From assembly GCA_020633335.1 (NCBI GenBank), contig JACKDU010000003.1, positions 620,001 to 684,000 of the forward strand: 64,000 nt of DNA, written 5' to 3'. The notes beneath the pieces are model-generated. The model saw only the letters and a program-made list of their open reading frames with translations. It was not told the origin of the DNA and did not search any database. This document shows positions 63,007 to 64,000 of this stretch, piece by piece. How positions within the stretch are numbered: the stretch's first letter is position 1; each line of letters starts with the position of its first letter. This DNA comes from Myxococcales bacterium (lineage in GTDB: Bacteria; Myxococcota_A; Polyangia; Nannocystales; Nannocystaceae). The translations under genes and the position numbers were made by a program.

Positions 63007-64000
63007 TCAGAGCGGCGGCAGGATCCCGACCACCAGCGCCTGGGTCACCCGCGCGGGATCGACGATCGACTGCTCGCGCATCCAGGCCTCGGCCTTGGCG
63101 GCCTTGGCCGCCCCCGCGTCGCCGCCGAGGAGGAGGCCGAGCGCGCGCTCGGCCGCGGCTGCATGCGAGGCCATGTCGGCGGCGCCGAGATCGTGGTGGG
63201 CGGAGGTGAGGTGGCGGAGCGCGCCGTCGTCGTCGCCGCTCTGCTTGCAGTGGCCGGCCCGCAGGAGATCCGCGAGCGCGGCGCACCAGGGCTCGCCCTC
63301 GCCGTGGAGCGCCTTGATCTCCTTGTCGACCGCCTTGAGGACGCCGCGCCGCTTCGACGTCGGGACCTTGCCGGCGGCGAGGCGGGCGAGCCCGAGCATC
63401 GCCTTGAGCTGGTGGGTCTCGCCGCGGACGAGCTGGACCCGGAGGAGCATCGACCCCTCGAGCGAGGCCTGCTGCTCGGTGAAGCGGGCCTCGGCGCGGC
63501 CAGGATCGCCGTCGTAGAGGTCGCCGTGGATCAGCGAGCGGAGCGCGTTGAAGTGCTGGATGTGGTAGCCCTGGCTCGTCCACCGCCGGAAGACCTCGGC
63601 GAGCGCGTCGCGGTGCTCCTGGGTCGCGTCGCGGGCGAGCCAGTGCATGAAGAGGCGGGCCTTGAGATCGGCGTCGGAGTAGAGGTTGCCGCGCTCCTCG
63701 GCGTCGCGGAGCGCGAAGGGGAGGCGGCGGACCAGCTCGCCGATCTCGCCGGCGTACATCAGCGCGCCGAAGCCGAAGCGCTGCGAGGTCGCCTTCTGCC
63801 AGATCGCCCCCGGGCAGCGCTCGCGGAGCATCACGTCGGCCTCGGTCGCGTAGGCGACGGCCCGGCGCCAGAGCCCCGAGAGGTAGTTGCAGGCGGCGGC
63901 GATCATCGTCGTCTGGGCGATCGCCGCGGCTGAGCCGGTCTTCTCGGCGAGCTCGCTCGCCTGCTTGGAGAGGACGAAGGCCTGGGCGCGGTTGCTGCGG
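63007..64000 (-). CDS. C-terminal part of a large TPR-like protein, 5' end outside the window
   Basis: The frame is open from 64000, so at least 330 residues belong to a longer protein; the ATG at 63906 is internal. The visible part is helical with TPR-like pairs (AQAFVLSKQASELAEKTG, RRAVAYATEADVMLRERC, ALRHLTSAHHDLGAADMASHAAAAERALG). Myxobacterial Ser/Thr kinases often end in such arrays, so the missing front may hold a kinase domain; that is inference. Confidence 0.7.
   Translation of the reverse strand, partial: RSNRAQAFVLSKQASELAEKTGSAAAIAQTTMIAAACNYLSGLWRRAVAYATEADVMLRERCPGAIWQKATSQRFGFGALMYAGEIGELVRRLPFALRDAEERGNLYSDADLKARLFMHWLARDATQEHRDALAEVFRRWTSQGYHIQHFNALRSLIHGDLYDGDPGRAEARFTEQQASLEGSMLLRVQLVRGETHQLKAMLGLARLAAGKVPTSKRRGVLKAVDKEIKALHGEGEPWCAALADLLRAGHCKQSGDDDGALRHLTSAHHDLGAADMASHAAAAERALGLLLGGDAGAAKAAKAEAWMREQSIVDPARVTQALVVGILPPL

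Overview
The window is a GC-rich (visibly about 70% G+C), gene-dense stretch of a Myxococcota (myxobacterial) chromosome. The evidence is the protein content: many lipoproteins, a surface protein with a Ser/Thr/Gly linker and a MYXO-CTERM-like Cys/hydrophobic/Arg tail, tandem Cys-rich surface repeats, an AgmX/PglI-like C-terminal domain and a Myxococcota-type ribbon-helix-helix protein. The linker style (TTGTTDATT and similar) suggests a Nannocystis/Plesiocystis-like lineage, which is inference. No prophage, insertion sequence, CRISPR array or resistance island is visible. Nearly all long antisense open frames are shadows caused by GC-rich third codon positions.

Layout. 1-3 kb: two secreted lipoproteins, the second a penicillin-binding/serine-hydrolase type enzyme. 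3-6.6 kb (minus): pgk-tpiA-secG-dapF. 6.6-9.3 kb (minus): a 62-aa protein, a PilZ protein and a translationally coupled pair of secreted proteins. 9.4-14 kb (plus): a secreted ComEC-like metallo-beta-lactamase hydrolase, then a lipoprotein-mlaE-mlaF-mlaD lipid transport operon whose MCE protein carries a Cys-rich insert. 14-18.2 kb: hydrolase, RHH and TetR regulators around a shared palindrome, a DksA-like protein, lgt and a lipase-like hydrolase. 18.4 kb: tRNA-Met. 18.7-25.2 kb (plus): a short-chain beta-oxidation cluster (thiolase, 3-hydroxyacyl-CoA dehydrogenase, enoyl-CoA hydratase, two acyl-CoA dehydrogenases) with an embedded TonB-like lipoprotein and a downstream membrane protein. 25.2-25.6 kb: a non-coding region with small palindromes, a large stem-loop and a 57-bp tandem repeat. 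25.6-28.3 kb: an outer-membrane-like protein and, divergently, a Tat-exported protein joining a C39-like domain without its catalytic residues to an HExxH peptidase. 28.6-31 kb: rRNA uracil methyltransferase and holA. 31.2-36 kb: rpsT, cyclophilin lipoprotein, an unknown protein, a beta-barrel protein and an L,D-transpeptidase. 36-46.2 kb (minus): ferredoxin, a giant TamB and a BamA/TamA-family protein, the last with an apparent one-base frameshift near its signal peptide. 46.2 kb: initiator tRNA with a clear promoter and terminator. 46.5-49 kb (minus): a GATase-like protein, a DHH phosphoesterase and a YkgJ protein. 49.1-57 kb (plus): RodZ-like protein, mgtE, recO and two very large surface lipoproteins. 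57.1-60.5 kb: FHA protein, beta-barrel protein, purE-purK. 60.5-64 kb: a histidine-brace (LPMO-like) surface protein, a lipoprotein with seven 10-Cys repeats, and the C-terminal part of a large TPR-like protein that runs off the window.

Much of the window serves the cell envelope: Lgt lipidates the many lipoproteins, SecG helps export them, TamA/TamB and Mla handle outer-membrane protein and lipid traffic, and the L,D-transpeptidase remodels peptidoglycan. Two features cut across the whole window: a recurring hairpin built on CATGTCC-N4-GGACATG at gene ends, and TANNNT -10 elements, several with an extended TGN, lying only 6-10 nt before start codons, which implies many leaderless mRNAs.
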